Of a stretch of DNA of 64,000 bases, positions 27,726 to 37,231 are shown piece after piece. Each line of letters starts with the position of its first letter. The first letter of the stretch is position 1. Position numbers and translations under genes: made by a program. The notes under the pieces are model-generated. The model was given only the letters and a program-made list of their open reading frames with translations. It did no database searches and was not told where the DNA came from. This DNA comes from Salinibacillus kushneri (GTDB lineage: Bacteria > Bacillota > Bacilli > Bacillales > Alkalibacillaceae). The stretch lies in the NCBI RefSeq assembly GCF_900111405.1, contig NZ_FOHJ01000001.1, forward strand, positions 248,001-312,000, in the 5' to 3' direction.

Positions 27726-28615
27726 TATCTTAGAAAATCCATTAATGTTGGTTGAATAATACGTGCACCTGTTGATAAGGCAGCACGGTGTACACTCTCT
27801 TGTGTTTTTAAGTTCATAATTGCTTTTTCAACATCCACATCTTCCGTATCAGATAGCACTTGTGTGGTAGTGACTTCTTGGGAGTTCAACCGGTTTTCAA
27901 TCATATCTACACGATTCATACGGGCACCTAAGCTTGCTCGTTCATTGACCACATTATTGGTGAAATGATCCATACTTTCAATATACTCGCCTAGTTCTTC
28001 ATCTGTGGCACCTTCTTCTAAATCAGTAGCGAAGTCTTCAAGTTCATGAATAACCGACTCGCCTTCATGATTAAAGATGTTAGATGGATTCGTGTTCGCT
28101 CTTATCTCCACACCATCAGAAACCGTGATATTGACAGCATCGTTATTTTCACTGCCTGCAACGAGATTACCCTCTTCATCAAATCTTGGGTTGGTGGTAT
28201 TCGTTCCATTAAAAATATATTTATTATTAACCTTTGTATTCGCCAAATCAATCATATGATCTTTAAGCTGACGAACTTCCTTTGCGATATTGCCACGCTG
28301 ACCCTCTTCATAGGTGTCATTATTTCCTTGGACAGCCAGTTCTCTTACTCTTTGGAGCGCCTTTGTCATCTTATCCATTGCAGCATCTGAATTATCCATC
28401 CAATTATGTACTTCTCCCAAATTCCGTTGATACTGCTGAATTTCAGTTAACTCTGTACGGTAATTGACTCCTTTCATGGCAACAACCGGATCATCAGAGG
28501 GCTTACTTACTTTTTTCCCAGTATAAAGCTGCTCCTGATATTTTCCCATTCGCTCATAGCTATTACTTAAGTTTCGCATAAAATTGTTGGAAAGCATAGA
28601 TTGAGTTACACGCAT
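27725..28615 (-). CDS. flgL: Flagellar hook-filament junction protein FlgL
   Basis: HAP3, 296 aa, at the junction between hook and filament. The flagellin-like ends are present: MRVTQSMLSNNFMRNLSNSY at the N-terminus and MNLKTQESVHRAALSTGARI near the C-terminus. It follows flgK by 10 bases. Confidence 0.95.
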   Translation of the reverse strand: MRVTQSMLSNNFMRNLSNSYERMGKYQEQLYTGKKVSKPSDDPVVAMKGVNYRTELTEIQQYQRNLGEVHNWMDNSDAAMDKMTKALQRVRELAVQGNNDTYEEGQRGNIAKEVRQLKDHMIDLANTKVNNKYIFNGTNTTNPRFDEEGNLVAGSENNDAVNITVSDGVEIRANTNPSNIFNHEGESVIHELEDFATDLEEGATDEELGEYIESMDHFTNNVVNERASLGARMNRVDMIENRLNSQEVTTTQVLSDTEDVDVEKAIMNLKTQESVHRAALSTGARIIQPTLMDFLR

Positions 28616-28625
28616 ATTATTTCAC

Positions 28626-30272
28626 CTACCTTCCTACAAGTCCCATTTGATTAATGACTTTGTCGAGCATTTCATCTACAACTGTCATATTTCGAGCTGC
28701 CGCGTTATAGGCATGCTGGAATTTGATCATGTTGCTCATTTCTTCATCTAAAGAAACACCACTAACGGATTGACGCCTTGTCTCCACCGCTTGCTCCAGT
28801 GTTCCCGCATTTTCAGCCATACGATTCGCTTCCTGTGCCTGAACACCTAAATCACCAATAATACCTTCATAAAATGTCTCTACGGATGTGTTTTCTCCTA
28901 ACAGGTCTCCCATTACCTCATCCTTTACGTTAGCGAGCTCCTGTGCATTTTCTCCGTTACCTAAATATGACTGTCCGTCTTCTGGTTCGATTGGATCCCC
29001 GTTTTCATCCACTAATAATGCTGCAGCAATATGATCCTCATCGTCTTTAATGTCTTGCGTAACATCCATCTGGGATGCATAACCAATAGAATTGTCACCT
29101 GTAAAGGACGAATCAACTGCAAAGAATTTCCCGCCTTGTTCATTTTTTAAGGTCCGTCCATTCTCATCCATATGCTGCTCATTAAAGGCCGTCGCAAATG
29201 CATAAGCAAGTTGGTCAATATCTGCGAGCATATCCGTATAAATCCCTTCATTGTCACCATTTGCATTCTGATAACCATGAGACTCAATTAATCCCTTTAA
29301 TTTTCCGTTTGATGTGAAGTCGGTAGGATTAATGGAGTTACCTCCTGTAAGCTCTCCATCTTCCATTTCACCACCGATAACCAAATTACTAACTACTCTT
29401 TGGCCATTATTATCAGTAAATTGTGCATCGATACGATTCGTTTCATTATCATTATTTATCAGCATATTACCAGGCTTTGTGTTGCCCGAAGCATCAGTTA
29501 GTGCAGATAAAGGCTGCCCCTCACTATTTGCAAGCTCAATCGAAGCAATCCCCTGCGCAATATCCTTTGCACTATCACTGCTTTCATGATATTCAACGTT
29601 AATATTTACCATACTGGAGAGTTCATCAATCAGATTGTCCCGTTTATCATACAAATCGTTCGGCAAATATCCATGGGGTTCTACCGCTTTAATTTGATCA
29701 TTTAAATCCTTAATCTGGCTTACAACCGAATTAATATCTTTCGTCGTAACATTGATTTCATTTTCTAAATCCTTTTGTACAGCCGTTAAGGAATCAGCTA
29801 TGTGATTAAACGTATCGGCAACAGCAATACCACGCTGCTGAACAACCGAGCGGGCGCCTGCATCCTCAGGATTCCCAGCAAGATCATTTAATGATTGCCA
29901 AAATTGATTCATCGTGGAGGAAAGACCTGTGTCACTTGGCTCATTCATAATCTGCTCCATTTGACTTAACGCATCCGCTCTTGATTCCCAATAGCCGCTT
30001 TTATTATGCTCTGCCCGATATTGTAAATCAATAAACTCATCACGCACGCGCTGAACGGATCCTGCTTCAACCCCTTGTCCAATCTGACCAGGAATTTCCG
30101 GACGATTTCTACCCATGGCCGGATATGGACTGGTTTGCTCAAAATTGACTCGCTGGCGGGAATAACCAGGGGTATTGGCATTGGATATATTATGGCCTGT
30201 TGTACTTAAGGCACTTTGTTGAGTAAATAAGGCTCTTTTTGCTACCTCTAATCCACTAAATGTTGATGACAT
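28626..30272 (-). CDS. flgK: Flagellar hook-associated protein FlgK
   Basis: HAP1, 548 aa. The N-terminal motif GLEVAKRALFTQQSALSTTG with HNISNANTPGYSRQRV and the C-terminal coiled-coil motif SNMIKFQHAYNAAARNM are conserved. Slightly longer than B. subtilis FlgK (507). Part of flgM-flgN-flgK-flgL. Confidence 0.96.
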   Translation of the reverse strand: MSSTFSGLEVAKRALFTQQSALSTTGHNISNANTPGYSRQRVNFEQTSPYPAMGRNRPEIPGQIGQGVEAGSVQRVRDEFIDLQYRAEHNKSGYWESRADALSQMEQIMNEPSDTGLSSTMNQFWQSLNDLAGNPEDAGARSVVQQRGIAVADTFNHIADSLTAVQKDLENEINVTTKDINSVVSQIKDLNDQIKAVEPHGYLPNDLYDKRDNLIDELSSMVNINVEYHESSDSAKDIAQGIASIELANSEGQPLSALTDASGNTKPGNMLINNDNETNRIDAQFTDNNGQRVVSNLVIGGEMEDGELTGGNSINPTDFTSNGKLKGLIESHGYQNANGDNEGIYTDMLADIDQLAYAFATAFNEQHMDENGRTLKNEQGGKFFAVDSSFTGDNSIGYASQMDVTQDIKDDEDHIAAALLVDENGDPIEPEDGQSYLGNGENAQELANVKDEVMGDLLGENTSVETFYEGIIGDLGVQAQEANRMAENAGTLEQAVETRRQSVSGVSLDEEMSNMIKFQHAYNAAARNMTVVDEMLDKVINQMGLVGR

Positions 30273-30284
30273 TCACGTTTCCTC

Positions 30285-30779
30285 CTAAGCTTTTGAGTCA
30301 AAAACGGACCTGTTCGCAGCAGCACTTCCGTATTGTTGATGATCACCATAGTTCATACTCTTCATGGATGGCTGGAGCATCTCTAAGGAAAGCTCCACAA
30401 ATTGCAGGGATTGCTGTAATAAATCCTGATTCAGTTTCTCCTGTTGCTTCAGATCTGCAACCGTCATAACCAAATTTTCAAATATCGAATTTAGTTCTTC
30501 CTTTTCCCTGCCATCATCTAAATAGTACAGCATTTCTGAAACGGTCTGTTCACGATCTGCTAATCCTTGCTGAGTAAACCATTTTGCAGTCAATGCCGCT
30601 CTCTTTTCCTCTAGTTGACCGACAGCTTGTACATGCTTGTTTTCATTGACTAATAGTTTTTGGAAGGCCTCGATGTTCCCTTCCTTTAGTAATTCGGTTT
30701 TCTCATTGGAAAGCTTTAATAAACTTTCATGCATTGACAAAAGCTTTGACATAATGGTTATGACTTCATAAGCTGACAA
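30285..30779 (-). CDS. flgN: FlgN-type flagellar chaperone
   Basis: A helical protein of about 164 aa (B. subtilis YvyG/FlgN) that escorts FlgK and FlgL to the export apparatus. The frame is open to 30818, inside flgM. A TTG at 30779 lies 8 bases after AAGGAGG and gives LSAYEVITIMSKLLSMHESLL, so I prefer it. Confidence 0.88.
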   Translation of the reverse strand: MSAYEVITIMSKLLSMHESLLKLSNEKTELLKEGNIEAFQKLLVNENKHVQAVGQLEEKRAALTAKWFTQQGLADREQTVSEMLYYLDDGREKEELNSIFENLVMTVADLKQQEKLNQDLLQQSLQFVELSLEMLQPSMKSMNYGDHQQYGSAAANRSVFDSKA

Positions 30780-30792
30780 GCTGTCGTCCTCC

Positions 30793-31059
30793 TTACCCTT
30801 TGTTGGACCAGAAATCAATCATTTTCTGTGCCGTTTCCTGGTAGTTTACTTTATAATTCCCCGTCTGTACGTCATGCTTGATCTGCTGAATCTGCTTTTG
30901 ACGGGCTTCTTTCACTTCATTTCCTTTCAGCATTTCCTTCGCCTGATTAGAAATTTCAAGCTTATCCTCTGATTTCTTTGACTGATTTACGGATTGTTGT
31001 TTCTGATATTGTTTTTGATAAGGATTTAAATGAACTGAATTTGATCCGTCAATTTTCAT
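30793..31059 (-). CDS. flgM: Anti-sigma-D factor FlgM
   Basis: An 88-aa anti-sigma factor that holds sigma-D until the hook is complete. The ATG at 31059 has AAAGAGGTG upstream. The product begins MKIDGSNSVHLNPYQKQYQK and has the C-terminal sigma-binding helices (VQTGNYKVNYQETAQKMIDF). A longer frame (31116) is unlikely. Confidence 0.93.
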   Translation of the reverse strand: MKIDGSNSVHLNPYQKQYQKQQSVNQSKKSEDKLEISNQAKEMLKGNEVKEARQKQIQQIKHDVQTGNYKVNYQETAQKMIDFWSNKG

Positions 31060-31102
31060 GATTTTCACCTCTTTAGTTAACCGTTCCGTTCTTCTATCTC
31101 TT

Positions 31103-31129
31103 TTATCGGTTATCAAAGAAAAAAGTTTA
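31103..31129 (-). promoter_or_regulatory. Sigma-D-type promoter of flgM
   Basis: On the minus strand, TAAA and ACCGATAA are 15 bases apart, inside the end of yvyF. This gives flgM-flgN-flgK-flgL a sigma-D feedback promoter, as in B. subtilis. Confidence 0.75.
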
Positions 31130-31130
31130 A

Positions 31131-31553
31131 TTATCGACGATTAAATTTTTTATCGACCGTAAAATAAGTCTGGGCTGATTCCTGTTTTTGTCTTTTCTCG
31201 ATGGATTCGACTGCCTGTTCCTGATCTAAAGCATGTTTTAACTGATCACGACAATTTCCACAAATCTTTCCTTCCTGAATCGGATTCCCGCAACGCTCAC
31301 ATCCATAGGTCAGATTAGGAAATTGTGCAGGCTGCAGTCTTTTTTCCTTCACAAATTTCATAATTAATCGTTCCTCAACACCAGTACCCTCCGAAACCTC
31401 TGTAATGGTCGCACGGCGATTTTCTTTTTTACGAATATAAGCATAAACCGTTTCAAAGGCTCTTTCTTCTTCTCTATAGCAGTTATCACAAACTTTGCGT
31501 ACACCCTTTACAAATAATGCACCACAATTTGGGCAATTGGAGAGTTCACCCAT
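31131..31553 (-). CDS. yvyF: YvyF, flagellar operon zinc-ribbon protein
   Basis: A 140-aa protein with two zinc-ribbon pairs: CPNC with CDNC at residues 7-28, and CERC with CGNC near 84-100. Between them is a helix-turn-helix-like segment (TITEVSEGTGVEERLIMKFV). It matches the TIGR03826-type flagellar operon protein, placed between comFC and flgM as in B. subtilis. Function unknown; YvyF may bind nucleic acid. Confidence 0.9.
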   Translation of the reverse strand: MGELSNCPNCGALFVKGVRKVCDNCYREEERAFETVYAYIRKKENRRATITEVSEGTGVEERLIMKFVKEKRLQPAQFPNLTYGCERCGNPIQEGKICGNCRDQLKHALDQEQAVESIEKRQKQESAQTYFTVDKKFNRR

Positions 31554-31623
31554 AGCAGTTCCTCCGATCCTAATTTCTATAATTCCATTATATCTATAAT
31601 ATCGGTCAGGAACAAAGAATTCT

Positions 31624-32307
31624 TTAGCTGCGGATTAAGGTAAAACTGTAAACCTTAGGGCACCCCGCAGATTTTAGCAGGAATGCAGCCCAATGTAGTG
31701 TGGTACCTGTTGTATAAAGATCATCGATGAGGAGGACCGGGGTATCCATCCGGTGTTTGAGTTGAAACGGATTCTTTGACTGTAATCGCTCGGCGCGGGA
31801 CTTTTTGGCCTGTTTTTCATTTCGTACTCTTGCCAGGGCATGAATCATCGGTAAACCCAGTAAGCCTGCCAGAGCCTCAGCTTGATTAAATCCTCTTTCC
31901 TGTTCTCTCGTTTTACTTAACGGAATCGGTACTAATGTAAGGACTTGTTTATGAAAATTGTCCTTAAAACGCTTTTCCATTCCCGCTTTAAACATATTGA
32001 CTAATTCATAATCTCCCCGGTATTTCCATTTTGCCATGATATCTTTCATAAAAGGGGTATAGGAAAAAACAGAAACATTTTGGATTAAGGACTCTCCTAG
32101 GGTTGGATGAGACGTCCATGTCCGGCAATCTCTGCATACTTCGCCATGTTCAGTTGGCTTCGAGCATGTGGGGCAGACTGGACCTTCTATGTAAGGGAGC
32201 TTCTGCTGACAGTCTTCACACAACTTTCTGTCCTTCCCAAAGAACTGAAAGACATTCTTCCACGTAATATCCGGTATAATTTCTTCATGACACCATAGAC
32301 AGAACAT
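31624..32307 (-). CDS. comFC: ComFC late competence phosphoribosyltransferase-like protein
   Basis: A 227-aa protein with N-terminal cysteine pairs (CLWCHE, CEDCQQ, CPTC, CRDC) and a C-terminal phosphoribosyltransferase-like domain with the PRPP loop VLLIDDLYTTGTTL. Needed for transformation in competent Bacilli, in complex with ComFA. ATG at 32307, behind AAGGAGG, nearly touches the comFA stop. Confidence 0.93.
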   Translation of the reverse strand: MFCLWCHEEIIPDITWKNVFQFFGKDRKLCEDCQQKLPYIEGPVCPTCSKPTEHGEVCRDCRTWTSHPTLGESLIQNVSVFSYTPFMKDIMAKWKYRGDYELVNMFKAGMEKRFKDNFHKQVLTLVPIPLSKTREQERGFNQAEALAGLLGLPMIHALARVRNEKQAKKSRAERLQSKNPFQLKHRMDTPVLLIDDLYTTGTTLHWAAFLLKSAGCPKVYSFTLIRS

Positions 32308-32308
32308 C

Positions 32309-33697
32309 CTATTTCCTCCTTGCAAGTCGATTCATCATCGAAATCATTTTTTTGGCCCCGATGATGGCATTTGTCCTTCCTTGATGAAAAAAGATAACAT
32401 CACCGTCAGGGTCATCGGCATTTCTTCCAGCCCGTCCGGCAATTTGAACGAGTGCTGCTTCATCAAACACTTTGTGGCCCGCATCAATCACAGCCACATC
32501 TATGGAAGGAAACGTTACCCCGCGCTCTAATATCGTTGTAGTAATTAATGCATTTCTTTCACCATTACGATAGCGATTGATTTTATCAATTCGGTCCGGA
32601 TCTTTTGCATCCACACATTCAATTTTTGTGATTTTCGCTAGCTTATGGGCGATTTCAATAGTAGGGGTGAATAGCAAGAAGCGTCTTTGCTGCTTTGTTT
32701 TACCCTGAATCCAGGATCTAATAGAAGGAGGAAGTATATCTTTTTCGAGTGTTTTCGATAAGCGGTAGGTAGAGACAAAACGCGGAGTTGGAAGGGGATA
32801 ACCATGATATCGTGCTGGCACAAATACAGTAGGAATGAGCTTAAGCTTTGCTTTCCATTTCAGCCATTTTCTCGGAGTAGCAGTTAAATAAACGAGACTG
32901 GAAGAGGGCTTTCTGGCTCGTTCTGAAGCAAAGGACAAGGATTGATCAGCGTGATAAGGGAAGGCATCCACTTCGTCAATAATCATCACATCAAAAGCTT
33001 CTTCATAGCGAAGCAACTGATGGGTCGTAGCTATAATAAACTGGGCGCCTTCCATCTTTTCTTCAGATCCGCCATACAGTGCAGAGATGGTAACTTCAGG
33101 AAAAGCCCGATGAAAGCGTGGTACTAATTCACGAACAACATCTGCTCTTGGGGTTGCCAGACAAATGCGATCACCTCTACTAATTGCAGCGGTTAATCCT
33201 TCAAAAAGCATCTCGGTCTTTCCGGCTCCACAAACGGCCCAGACAAGTAGCGGTTCCCGTGTAGTCATCGCTTCCAGAATTCTTTGTGAGCAGTTTCTTT
33301 GAAATTTTGTTAATCTACCATCCCAGTGACACGGATTTTCTATACGAGGACTTTGGGTTTGGGGACCAGTCCACCTGTATAACGCTTCAAAGCTGCTTAC
33401 TCGACCCATTTCAATACATTTGCGGCAGTATACAATAGGAGATGGTTTCTGTGGAATTTTTCCAAACCAATGATTTTTTCGATTGCCACATCGCTTGCAA
33501 ACATACCCAGTAAACGATTCTTCTATGCCAGGGGTTTCCTGTAAATAGTTCATCAGTTGAAGTTCCTCAAAATTTTTATCTGTTAGAGGAAGCTCCTGTC
33601 GTAATAAAAGTTGAGCTTCGCAAAATGAAGCGATGGAATACAGTGGATCTTCTGGGGTGAGTGGGGACATTGGAGTTTTTTTAGTCTGAGGATTCAA
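32309..33697 (-). CDS. comFA: ComFA late competence DNA helicase/translocase
   Basis: A DEAD-type ATPase that helps pull transforming DNA through the membrane. The 462-aa protein has an N-terminal four-cysteine zinc finger (CKRCG, CRKC), Walker A VWAVCGAGKTEM near residue 155, Walker B IIDEVDAFPYH near 243, and helicase motif VI QIAGRAGRNADDP near 425. It starts with TTG after AAAGGAG. comFC follows directly; comFB, present between them in B. subtilis, is absent. Confidence 0.95.
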   Translation of the reverse strand: MNPQTKKTPMSPLTPEDPLYSIASFCEAQLLLRQELPLTDKNFEELQLMNYLQETPGIEESFTGYVCKRCGNRKNHWFGKIPQKPSPIVYCRKCIEMGRVSSFEALYRWTGPQTQSPRIENPCHWDGRLTKFQRNCSQRILEAMTTREPLLVWAVCGAGKTEMLFEGLTAAISRGDRICLATPRADVVRELVPRFHRAFPEVTISALYGGSEEKMEGAQFIIATTHQLLRYEEAFDVMIIDEVDAFPYHADQSLSFASERARKPSSSLVYLTATPRKWLKWKAKLKLIPTVFVPARYHGYPLPTPRFVSTYRLSKTLEKDILPPSIRSWIQGKTKQQRRFLLFTPTIEIAHKLAKITKIECVDAKDPDRIDKINRYRNGERNALITTTILERGVTFPSIDVAVIDAGHKVFDEAALVQIAGRAGRNADDPDGDVIFFHQGRTNAIIGAKKMISMMNRLARRK

Positions 33698-33741
33698 TTT
33701 TAAACACTCCTTTATTGGGAGAATTAAGAGGATAAAGTTAG

Positions 33742-33771
33742 GCAGACTCCAAAGAAGGATTCAGAGTCTGC
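33742..33771 (-). terminator. Hairpin between degV and comFA
   Basis: GCAGACTC and GAGTCTGC form an 8-bp stem with a loop of about 14 bases. No strong U-tract, so it is a weak terminator or an attenuator for comFA. Confidence 0.5.
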
Positions 33772-33795
33772 AATGTAGTATAAAAATATAATAGC

Positions 33796-34641
33796 TTATT
33801 TTTCGTACCAGGTAAGTCCTAGCGCGCCTTCACCTAAATGAGTTCCAATAACAGGGCCGAAATAGCTGATTTGACAGGATACGTTGTCATATTTGCTTTC
33901 AAGCTCTTCCTTCCATTGCTTTGCTTCATCTTCACGCTGGGAATGAATGACGCATGCTTCAAGCTCCTTACCTGTTGTTGCTGCTTCATCGAATAGCTCG
34001 CGCACACGATTTAGCGCTTTTTTACGTGTACGGATTTTTTCAAACGGTTCAATTTGTCCATCAACAAAATGGAGAATAGGTTTTACCTGAAGGAGGCTTC
34101 CCAGCATGGCTTGAGCCGTATTTAAGCGCCCCCCTTTATGTAAATTGGTTAAATCATCCACCATAAAGTAAGCCTTGTTTGTCGCTTTCACCTCATCCAG
34201 GCGTTCAATGATTTTTTCTGGAGAGGTATTCTCTTCGGCAAGCCTTGCAGCCTCAAGAGCCATAAATCCCTGTGCCATACAGCTAATCTCAGAATCATAT
34301 GCATATACATCAATTTCTTCAACAATTTCACCAGCCGCAATCGTTCCTTGTAAGGTTCCACTGATTCCACTGGAAAGATGAACGGCAATCACAGCATCAT
34401 AATCTTCACTTAATTGCTCAAGCTTTTCCCTCACCATTCCGATAGATGGCTGAGAGGTCTTCGGCAGCTCTTCCATATCACGCATTCTCTCGTAAAATTC
34501 ATCTGCCTGAATATCTACTTCCTCCTGATAGGATTCATTATCAACTATCACATTCAGGGGAACCATATAAATATTCCACTTATCACGGAGCTCTTTTGGA
34601 ATATAAGCTGTACTGTCTGTCAGCACCGCTGTTTTCACCAT
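33796..34641 (-). CDS. DegV-family fatty-acid-binding protein
   Basis: A 281-aa cytosolic DegV fold that binds a fatty acid and hands it to fatty acid kinase in characterised members. The ATG at 34641 gives MVKTAVLTDSTAYIPKE; SQPSIGMVREKL and GTHLGEGALGLTW are family motifs. Located between comFA and degU, as yviA/degV in B. subtilis. Confidence 0.92.
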   Translation of the reverse strand: MVKTAVLTDSTAYIPKELRDKWNIYMVPLNVIVDNESYQEEVDIQADEFYERMRDMEELPKTSQPSIGMVREKLEQLSEDYDAVIAVHLSSGISGTLQGTIAAGEIVEEIDVYAYDSEISCMAQGFMALEAARLAEENTSPEKIIERLDEVKATNKAYFMVDDLTNLHKGGRLNTAQAMLGSLLQVKPILHFVDGQIEPFEKIRTRKKALNRVRELFDEAATTGKELEACVIHSQREDEAKQWKEELESKYDNVSCQISYFGPVIGTHLGEGALGLTWYEK

Positions 34642-34860
34642 TCCACTCACCCTTTCTCCCATATCTCAATTACCTTTCTCTTATTGTTCCTTTTATATGT
34701 ACGTTATATCTTTCTAATATTTTACACATATTTTAATTAAATTGCATTAGTGAAGGGATAAATTTAAAAGAAAAAGTAGATTTTGATAGATTTGCGGGGC
34801 ATGGGGAATTTATGTGGTTGGGGGATAGGGAGATAGGAGGACTACATAGGCCATTCCAGA

Positions 34861-34890
34861 AAAACAGACCCTATTCCCAGGGTCTGTTTT
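34861..34890 (-). terminator. Terminator of degU
   Basis: AAAACAGACCC and GGGTCTGTTTT form an 11-bp perfect stem with an 8-base loop, U-rich on both strands. It could serve either direction. Confidence 0.92.
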
Positions 34891-34909
34891 CTTCAATCAT
34901 TATTTTCAT

Positions 34910-35590
34910 TTACTGTACTTCCACCCAGCCATTTTTAATCGCCTGTACAACGGCCTGGGTCCGGTCATTCGCATCCATTTTCTGCAGTATATTGGATACG
35001 TGGTTTTTTACCGTTTTTTCACTAATGTATAAGGATTCGGCTACGCCTCGATTACTTTTTCCATCTGCCAAGAGCTGTAATACCTCGCATTCACGTCTCG
35101 TAAGCAGATGAAGCGGCTTTCGATATTCTGCCTTTTGCAATGCATTCGCCCCGTTATTTCCATTAGCTAATCGGCGGTATTCTAATACTAAATTGTGTGT
35201 AATTTTCGGATGCAAATAAGATCCGCCATTAAAAACTACTTTAATGGCATTAATGAGTTCATCCGTTTCCATTTCTTTAAGTAAGTACCCTTGAGCACCT
35301 GTTTTCAAGGCGTGTGTAACGTAGCCTTCATCATCATGTATAGACAGAATAATGACTTTCACATCTGGAAATTGGTTTACTAGATTTTTAGTTGCTTCAA
35401 CTCCATTAATGGAAGGCATGTTAATATCCATCAAGACCACATCCGGATGATGTTTTCGAACTAAGTCGATGGCCTGGTTACCATCATCACCTTCAGATAC
35501 AACTTCGAAATCTTCTTCAAAATCTAGGATACGTTTGATGCCTTCACGAAAAAGCTTGTGATCATCAATTAATACAATTCTTGCCCCCAC
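34910..35590 (-). CDS. degU: Response regulator DegU
   Basis: A NarL-family regulator, about 226 aa. The receiver domain has phospho-acceptor Asp in [18 protein letters not shown]. The C-terminal LuxR HTH includes [21 protein letters not shown]. Very close to B. subtilis DegU throughout. GTG at 35590 with GAGGAGAA upstream is the likely start; an in-frame ATG exists at 35626. DegU governs exoenzymes, competence and motility; its position beside comF and flagellar genes is conserved. Confidence 0.94.
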   Translation of the reverse strand: MGARIVLIDDHKLFREGIKRILDFEEDFEVVSEGDDGNQAIDLVRKHHPDVVLMDINMPSINGVEATKNLVNQFPDVKVIILSIHDDEGYVTHALKTGAQGYLLKEMETDELINAIKVVFNGGSYLHPKITHNLVLEYRRLANGNNGANALQKAEYRKPLHLLTRRECEVLQLLADGKSNRGVAESLYISEKTVKNHVSNILQKMDANDRTQAVVQAIKNGWVEVQ

Positions 35591-35727
35591 TTCTCCTCGA
35601 CCTCCTGAAATACAAATTACTTCCAATCCGGATATGTGTATAACTAGCTTAACTGATTAGATTTTCTCTCTATCCTTCTATTATACATGAGTATGGTCAA
35701 ACAATCTAACCCTATTTGATGGTTTTG

Positions 35728-36867
35728 TTAGTTTTTCAAAGGAACCTGAATAACAATTTTCGTTCCTTTTTGAGGTTCTGTTTTAAATTGAATCGTTCCT
35801 CCCAGCATTTCAATTCGTTCCTTCATGCCTATTAAACCGAATGAGGATTTCTCTTTTTCTTCAAAATCAAAGCCTTTACCATTATCGATAACAAGAATAT
35901 TCACCTGATTCATCCTCAATTCAAAATGGACTTGAATAAGACTGGCTTCAGCATGTTTAACCGCATTTTGGACCGCTTCCTGGACTAAACGAAAAAAGGC
36001 CGTTTCATATTTTGAATCAAGCCGTTCCTCCTGGCCTCTCGATGTAAATTTGATATGTATACCACTGTGATCGGAAACAGAATCTAAATATTTTTTCAAA
36101 GTTGGAAACAGCCCTAAATCATCTAATGCCATCGGTCTTAAATCATATATAATACGGCGCACTTCATATAGCGCTGAACGTACTAGCTGCCTTACCTGCT
36201 GAACTTCTTTAATGGCTTCCTCCAGCCCTCGTTCCCGGAAGGTTCGTTCAATTAAATCAGAACGAAGCATAACATTGGCGAGCAATTGAGCAGGGCCATC
36301 ATGAATTTCTCTGGATAGTCTTCTGCGTTCTTCTTCCTGGGCGTCTATAATTTTTAGCCCAAACGTCTCCTTTTCCTTAGCAGATTCCAGCTCATCGTAA
36401 ACACCCTGCAAGTCATCCGTTAAATAGTTTAATACTACAGAAATCTTACCCAGTAAGTTTTCTGCCCGGTCTACAGTATTCGATATGGATAGCAAGCGTC
36501 GTTCCAATTCATCACGTCTGTTTTTTAACTGTTCCTCTTTCTCTCTTAACACAAAAAGCTCTGATTGAAGCTTATGGGTTTCATCATAAACCGCCTTAAC
36601 TTCTGCCTCCTGGTATTTATCAAAGTTTTTGCTTACTTCAGAAAGACGAACCCGGGACTTATTCACCTTTTTTTCCAGTTCATCACTGGTTTCAATAACC
36701 TTCACCGTATCACGTTTGACTTGTTCTAACTCTTTTTCTACCTGCTCATACTCTTTACGAGATTGTTCACCAATCTCAAAAATTTCATCCTTACTTTTGA
36801 TTACAACAGTAACCATCTCGTCTAAAATGTTATTCAATGCGTTTGACTCGACTTTAGAACTAGTCAT
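35728..36867 (-). CDS. degS: Sensor histidine kinase DegS
   Basis: A cytosolic kinase of about 379 aa. It has an N-terminal sensory coiled coil (about residues 1-170), a HisKA_3 phosphorylation site in RRRLSREIHDGPAQLL (near 185), and a C-terminal ATP-binding domain with IDNGKGFDF and GLIGMKERIEMLGG. Partner of DegU. ATG 36867 fits GGAGG spacing better than 36873. Confidence 0.94.
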   Translation of the reverse strand: MTSSKVESNALNNILDEMVTVVIKSKDEIFEIGEQSRKEYEQVEKELEQVKRDTVKVIETSDELEKKVNKSRVRLSEVSKNFDKYQEAEVKAVYDETHKLQSELFVLREKEEQLKNRRDELERRLLSISNTVDRAENLLGKISVVLNYLTDDLQGVYDELESAKEKETFGLKIIDAQEEERRRLSREIHDGPAQLLANVMLRSDLIERTFRERGLEEAIKEVQQVRQLVRSALYEVRRIIYDLRPMALDDLGLFPTLKKYLDSVSDHSGIHIKFTSRGQEERLDSKYETAFFRLVQEAVQNAVKHAEASLIQVHFELRMNQVNILVIDNGKGFDFEEKEKSSFGLIGMKERIEMLGGTIQFKTEPQKGTKIVIQVPLKN

Positions 36868-36899
36868 TTCCATTCCTCCAACTATATATTACGAATGAC

Positions 36900-37231
36900 C
36901 TATATATTATATAGGGGTTATGCTTAAAATTCTTTTTCATTTATATGTTTACACACCTATGCTATTCTTTATCATAATGCTATTATTTCAAGTCCATCAC
37001 GACAAATTTCTTAATAGGGAAGCTCTGTTAAACATAGGTGTTGATTTCCGCTCTAGTGCGCTCGCTTTCCACGGGCTGCCCGGGGAGCCTCCCCGACATT
37101 CGGCTGCGGTATTCCCGTTGTTTACCGGTCCACCCACAGGAGTCTTGCGCACTTCCACTCCCATTAACTTGGTAGAAAATCAACAATAAGCTTTAACACA
37201 GCAAATAGGTAAAAGAGGAGGTATTAGTCCT
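36900..37231. other. Intergenic region between degS and yvyE
   Basis: The divergent degS and yvyE genes are separated by a GC-rich intergenic repeat (37041-37190). I see no gene. Confidence 0.6.
37041..37190 (-). repeat. Bacillaceae intergenic repeat, copy 1
   Basis: On the minus strand, segments GAGTGGAAGTGCGCAAGACT, CCTGTGGGTGG, GGGGAGGCT, GTGGAAAGCGAGCGCAC and AGCGGAAATCAAC follow in order. The same order recurs at 47268-47410 on the plus strand. It is GC-rich against an AT-rich background and typical of a dispersed noncoding repeat seen in many Bacillaceae (recognised from memory, not searched). Confidence 0.7.

Noticed and set aside
28046-28390. 114-codon plus-strand ORF
   Set aside because: Antisense to flgL; no start signals.
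34414-34740. 108-codon plus-strand ORF near the DegV gene start
   Set aside because: Mostly antisense to the DegV-family gene; the rest is AT-rich promoter DNA.
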